Below are positions 60,558-64,000 of a stretch of DNA of 64,000 nucleotides, one piece after another; position 1 is the stretch's first letter; every line of letters starts with the position of its first letter. The notes under the pieces were generated by a model that saw only the letters and a program-made list of their open reading frames with translations, did no database searches and was not told the DNA's origin. Made by a program: the position numbers and the translations under genes. The DNA comes from Candidatus Bathyarchaeota archaeon (lineage in GTDB: Archaea > Thermoproteota > Bathyarchaeia > Bathyarchaeales > WUQV01), in assembly GCA_021158125.1 (NCBI GenBank), contig JAGGVF010000019.1, positions 1-64,000 of the forward strand. Direction: 5' to 3'.

Positions 60558-61196
60558 TTAAAAGTTTCTCAAAAAATCCTCCAAACTTCCTTCTTGTTCA
60601 AGTTTTCCAAGCCAGTCAACAATTCCAACCCTACATTTATTCTTTCCTTCAATTATCCTCAATACTTCGTTGACAACCTCTTCAACAGTTTTCTCTGTTG
60701 TATCAATCTCGCAAACTCTATTTTCGCCGCAAATTTCAATTGCTTCTGAAAGGCACACGTCGAGTATCTCTGCTGCAAGGTTTTCCCACAGTTTTTTGCC
60801 AGAGTATCCACGTTTTTCCATCAACGTTTTAAGTTTTTTCGGATTTTTTCTTAAAACGAAAACGAAATCTATGTTTTTTGGGTTAACGATATAAACGGAG
60901 TAATGTCCATCAATTACAACATCGATTTTCGATTTTTCTACTATTTCCTCGACTCTTTTCGAAACTTTCTCCATATCAGCAACCAGTGAACCTCTTTCCT
61001 GGTCTACTTCACTGTATAAACGCTCTTTTTTAACAAGTTCCGCCAAATCGATGTGTAAGGCGTTAATTTTAGTTGAAAGTTCTTTTGAAACAGAAGTTTT
61101 TCCAACGCATGGGGTTCCAGTGATTAATATTATGCGTTTATTTTTCAAGTTTGAGTCACATCTGGAAAGAATAGTCCCTCTTTCATATAAGGTCAT
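60558..61196 (-). CDS. AK6/Fap7-type adenylate kinase-like NTPase
   Basis: A 212-residue P-loop NTPase of the AK6 (Fap7/hCINAP) group. RIILITGTPCVGKTSVSKEL holds the Walker A with the typical T-P-C-V-G. The body has IDLAELVKKERLY, VVIDGHYSVYIV, FVFVLRKNPKKLKTLMEKRGY and KLWENLAAEILDVC. In eukaryotes and archaea it works in 40S/30S assembly with Rps14/uS11, in addition to weak adenylate kinase activity. The N-terminal 17 residues before RIILI are not typical, so an inner start is possible. It converges with the nuclease-like gene. Confidence 0.88.
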   Translation of the reverse strand: MTLYERGTILSRCDSNLKNKRIILITGTPCVGKTSVSKELSTKINALHIDLAELVKKERLYSEVDQERGSLVADMEKVSKRVEEIVEKSKIDVVIDGHYSVYIVNPKNIDFVFVLRKNPKKLKTLMEKRGYSGKKLWENLAAEILDVCLSEAIEICGENRVCEIDTTEKTVEEVVNEVLRIIEGKNKCRVGIVDWLGKLEQEGSLEDFLRNF

Positions 61197-61310
61197 TGTT
61201 TAGTGTTTGATTTAGGCATTTTCAAGAAAACTTATAAATAAGTATCATAGCTTTTATTTTAATCTCGGACATTAAACTTAAATTTTGGGTGAAAAATTTT
61301 TGGGAGATTC

Positions 61311-61661
61311 TCATTTTTTCCTAGATTCTCTTCTCTTCTTTTTTCTTTTTGTCGGTTTCTTTCTTTTCTTCCTTGTAGGTCTGGTCGGTTTGACCAATTC
61401 AACTGTTGGAGCTGTCTCTAACAATCGTAATTTGGCGTTGGGATACATCTTCTTTATCATTTGTCTCAGTTCTGGCAAGTTTACGTCTCCATAAGTTTTC
61501 ACATGGATTTGCGGCGCTCCTTGGTCGTTGTATCTTAGCGAAAATGAATAGGCAGAGCCTACTTCGAGGGGTTGAGGTTCAGCTTCCACTACGAATCCTT
61601 CTTCTTCAATTTCAAAATGTCTAGGAAGCCTTGTCAAAACTTTTCTTTTTTTCTCACGCAT
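61311..61661 (-). CDS. Small protein with basic C-terminal tail, unknown
   Basis: A 116-residue protein I do not recognise. Residues 1-80 look like a small alpha/beta domain (HFEIEEEGFVVEAEPQPLEV, IHVKTYGDVNLPELRQMIKK). The last 28 residues are almost all K, R, P and T (VKPTRPTRKKRKKPTKRKK), which suggests nucleic-acid contact. It is the last gene of a minus-strand run KaiC-like, TIP49, 92-residue protein, this one. Confidence 0.55.
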   Translation of the reverse strand: MREKKRKVLTRLPRHFEIEEEGFVVEAEPQPLEVGSAYSFSLRYNDQGAPQIHVKTYGDVNLPELRQMIKKMYPNAKLRLLETAPTVELVKPTRPTRKKRKKPTKRKKKRRESRKK

Positions 61662-61729
61662 TTCATATCTCCTTTTAAAAGAGGAGGAAATTCAAAATTA
61701 AAGACTTTTTAATTTCAAATCAGTATTTC

Positions 61730-62008
61730 CTATACAATATAGCTGGTTGATGCAAGCTCATTTAACACTTTCATTATTATTTCTTTAATCTCCTCCAATG
61801 GCAGTTTTCTGCCAGTTCTTTGTTCTTTTTCAATTATCCTTTCGATGATTTTGTCGATTAATGTTTTGAGGCCGTTTTCTATTTCTTTTTCTGTTAGAAG
61901 TTTCTTCACTTTCGGGTTGTCTTTAACAACATGGTAAAATTGTTTGTATAGTGTTTTCGCCAGTTTTCTTTTTCTCTCTTCTAATTCTTCGCTGTTTTCT
62001 TTTTTCAT
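61730..62008 (-). CDS. Small coiled-coil protein, unknown
   Basis: A 92-residue charged helical protein (SEELEERKRKLAKTLYKQFY, EIENGLKTLIDKIIERIIEK, LEEIKEIIMKVLNELAS). I recognise no family. It starts 10 bases after the TIP49 stop and is almost certainly cotranscribed with it, so an accessory role for TIP49 is a possibility. Confidence 0.55.
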   Translation of the reverse strand: MKKENSEELEERKRKLAKTLYKQFYHVVKDNPKVKKLLTEKEIENGLKTLIDKIIERIIEKEQRTGRKLPLEEIKEIIMKVLNELASTSYIV

Positions 62009-62018
62009 TTTGCTGTAG

Positions 62019-63392
62019 TTAATGTGTGAGTAGTCTTTCCTCGTATTTTCTAAGGTAATCTGCAGCTTCGTTTATGTCCATGAAAAGGCTGTTTACCCGT
62101 TGAACGTCCTCAACTGTAACCTTTTCACTTTTTCTTCTCTTTGCGTTTTGTGCGGCTAAGCTTAGTAGCTGAACGGCATAACGCAATGAGCTTCTTTCGC
62201 CTACATCTGTTAGTCTTTCTAGAGCTTCCTTCTCTATTTCGATTTTCTCTTCAACCGCCCTTATTTTCAGTATTTCCTTTATGCTGTCTCTATCATAAGG
62301 ATGGGTTGCAATTATCACCGCTCTGTCTATTAGGTCTATTGGAAATCCCAGCGGGCTTTTTATGTCCGTTCCCCTTATTGTTGCTATTCCACGGTTTGTT
62401 GCAAGTACGATTATTGGAACTAACTCGCTTTCCATCGCTCTTCCAAGAAAGCTGAAGGCTTCCAAATCAAGCAGATGAGAGTCGTCTATGAATAGCACTC
62501 CTGGATGAATAAAAGCTTTTCCTTGGTCTACCCATTCTTTGACTTGCTGGTCAACCATCATTCTTACTTCTGTGTCAATTTCCTTTGTCTCTGAGCCTCC
62601 GAAAAGCAACGAGAAGAACCCGCCTGAACGGCTTTTTGCATTTAACTCGTCTAAATCAGCGAGGGTCATCATATAGACAAATTCTTTCTCTTTGAGAACC
62701 TTACCTGAGGGCCTTGGAACTTTTCTGCTTGTGTCAACATCGTAAGTTTTTCCCTTTTTGCTTTCTAGGCTTATTCCCAAGTTTGCGACTCTTCCTGTTT
62801 CTGCGTCTATTTGGATTACGTGGCCTTCTGAAATTCCCTGAGCAATTATTTGCTGGGCTATGCTTGCTCCAGCCTCTATCGTTTTTTCCTCATCGGTTGT
62901 TTTTAGGGTTATTCTTACGCTTTCAGGTACTTTCTGATACGGATTGTATGGATGCGGCGCCGTAATTATGTTCACGTTTGTTACTTCACCCTCGTATACC
63001 TTTCTCATTTCATGTATTTCTACGCCTATGCATTTGCGGATTGCCTCAATTAGGATTTCGGTTTTCTTCTTTTCCGTACTGTAGATTTCGCTTCCGCTCA
63101 TTTGAATAAATGGTACGTTTGGACCAAGTTCTTTTGAAATTGCCACTGCTATGGCTGTTTTTCCGGTTCCGGGAGGCCCAGCAAGTATTATGCATTTTCC
63201 GCTTAGTCTTCCCTCCTTAATCATTTGGACAACTAGGCCTGCTGCTTCCCTTGCTTTTTCCTGCCCAACCATTCCGTCTTTGATTTTAACTGCTTTCCCG
63301 TTTTCGTCTAGGCCTAGGCCTTTAATGTGAGTGTGGGCGCCTATACGTTCAAAACGGCTCATCCCACTTGGAACTTCCCGGATGGAAGCCAT
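62019..63392 (-). CDS. TIP49/RuvB-like AAA+ ATPase
   Basis: A 457-residue archaeal homologue of eukaryotic RuvBL1/RuvBL2 (TIP49/TIP48), which form hexameric rings in chromatin remodelling and RNP assembly. Seen: HTHIKGLGLDENGKAVKIKDGMVGQ, Walker A LAGPPGTGKTAIAVAI (72-79), the OB-like insertion domain II (about 125-240), then Walker B VLFIDDSHLLDLEAF (about 300), and sensor-2 area YAVQLLSLAAQNAKRR. In the Walker B the common D-E-V-H-M-L-D reads D-D-S-H-L-L-D, so the catalytic Glu is Asp. Starts 67 bases after the KaiC-like gene. Confidence 0.95.
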   Translation of the reverse strand: MASIREVPSGMSRFERIGAHTHIKGLGLDENGKAVKIKDGMVGQEKAREAAGLVVQMIKEGRLSGKCIILAGPPGTGKTAIAVAISKELGPNVPFIQMSGSEIYSTEKKKTEILIEAIRKCIGVEIHEMRKVYEGEVTNVNIITAPHPYNPYQKVPESVRITLKTTDEEKTIEAGASIAQQIIAQGISEGHVIQIDAETGRVANLGISLESKKGKTYDVDTSRKVPRPSGKVLKEKEFVYMMTLADLDELNAKSRSGGFFSLLFGGSETKEIDTEVRMMVDQQVKEWVDQGKAFIHPGVLFIDDSHLLDLEAFSFLGRAMESELVPIIVLATNRGIATIRGTDIKSPLGFPIDLIDRAVIIATHPYDRDSIKEILKIRAVEEKIEIEKEALERLTDVGERSSLRYAVQLLSLAAQNAKRRKSEKVTVEDVQRVNSLFMDINEAADYLRKYEERLLTH

Positions 63393-63459
63393 AAACTTCC
63401 ACTCCTTTCATAATTTAGAACTAAACGAAAAATTGAAAACTCAAATATAAAAATAACTA

Positions 63460-64000
63460 TCAAATTTGTTCTTGTTTATCTTCAAGTTCGGCCTTTTTGA
63501 GTTTTTGAGCTTTAACTATTTTTTCAGTTACTTGTCTAGGCAGAGTTATGTCTTCCTTTCTTTCTCTTGTTGGCCCTAAAACGACAAGTCCTCTTCCATC
63601 CACTATTGTTATTTCATGCATCACTAGGCTATGCGGAGTTTGCCTCATCTTTTCAACCAGCAAATATCTTCTTAGTACGCCGTTTCTCACGAATCTTCTG
63701 AAGCGTAGTATTCCGTCTGCAATGTGTTCTACGCCGAAGCCGAAGGCATCGCTAGTTGTGATTGCGTATTGGCTTGTAACTATTATTGTGAAGTCCCATT
63801 TTGACAGTACTTTCTTGATGAAATAGGAGTATTTCCTTGCCATCGCTGGCTTGTCAAGCCAAAATGCCGAAAGGGAATCAATCACCAAGCGGGCTCTTCC
63901 ATAGCCTAAAACCTTTTTGGCTTCAATAACCTTGTTAACAAGTTCTTCAACGTCTAGGCTTCGCAGCGACCACTTATCCTCTAGACCCATCAAGGCATCA
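63460..64000 (-). CDS. KaiC-like RecA-superfamily ATPase, C-terminal part
   Basis: The frame is open to the window's end, so the gene's 5' part (with Walker A) is missing. The visible 180 residues hold RARLVIDSLSAFWLDKPAM (Walker B), DFTIIVTSQYAITTSDAFGFGVEHIADGIL and RYLLVEKMRQTPHSLVMHEITIVDG, as in archaeal KaiC-domain ATPases. A basic tail follows (TEKIVKAQKLKKAELEDKQ). Role in signalling is likely but undefined. Upstream of TIP49 on the same strand. Confidence 0.85.
   Translation of the reverse strand, partial: DALMGLEDKWSLRSLDVEELVNKVIEAKKVLGYGRARLVIDSLSAFWLDKPAMARKYSYFIKKVLSKWDFTIIVTSQYAITTSDAFGFGVEHIADGILRFRRFVRNGVLRRYLLVEKMRQTPHSLVMHEITIVDGRGLVVLGPTRERKEDITLPRQVTEKIVKAQKLKKAELEDKQEQI

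Overview
The window is from a thermophilic archaeon. The archaeal hallmarks are TBP, RNA polymerase subunit P, ABCE1/Rli1, RtcB with archease, TIP49, an Lhr helicase, an AK6-type kinase, bifunctional FBP aldolase/phosphatase and archaeal TATA boxes. A full-length reverse gyrase points to growth at high temperature. An aKMT-like lysine methyltransferase and two Cren7-like small proteins point to the Thermoproteota (TACK) side. My best guess is a Bathyarchaeia-like lineage, but that is inferred from gene content only. Genes are tightly packed. Several convergent pairs touch or share their stop codons, many genes start with TTG, and the three tRNA genes encode their own CCA.

Layout. 1-10 kb: end of a DUF11-repeat surface protein; RtcB, an MBL hydrolase, a HTH regulator and archease; thioredoxin reductase; M42 peptidase; VIT-like membrane protein; tRNA-Ala(CGC) and tRNA-His(GTG); a large glycosylated-looking surface protein. 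10-20 kb: RpoP, a Trm5-like methyltransferase with Trm112, an Lrp regulator divergent from glutamine synthetase over an inverted-repeat operator, reverse gyrase, a creatininase-family enzyme, phosphohexomutase and a Gfo/Idh oxidoreductase. 20-28 kb: PAPS-reductase-like protein, UDP-GlcNAc 2-epimerase, a CysC-like kinase paired with an APH-like kinase, ABCE1, cytidine deaminase.

28-42 kb is a sugar-storage and glycolysis region. A tight six-gene run (TPI, DUF89, debranching enzyme, GH57 enzyme, glycosyltransferase, winged-helix protein) is followed on the other strand by GalT, class II aldolase, a phosphofructokinase with PPi-type signature residues and a second glycosyltransferase. A HTH protein and the gluconeogenic FBP aldolase/phosphatase come next. 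The HTH protein shares a C-terminal module with the GH57 enzyme, which suggests it senses or regulates the same polysaccharide metabolism.

42-64 kb: tRNA-Arg(TCG) overlapping a PNPOx-like gene, an ICMT-like membrane protein, a frameshifted HEIGH-motif membrane protein, a YkgJ-type protein, a hot-dog thioesterase, the two zinc-ribbon Cren7-like proteins, a Ca2+-type P-ATPase, the Lhr helicase (its start lies inside a 17-bp perfect inverted repeat), aKMT, signal peptidase, TBP, PyrE, an MBL hydrolase, a LarA homologue, RimI, a CYTH protein, a three-gene membrane operon, AK6, two unknown small proteins, TIP49 and a KaiC-like ATPase cut by the window end. I see no rRNA, CRISPR array, insertion sequence or prophage.
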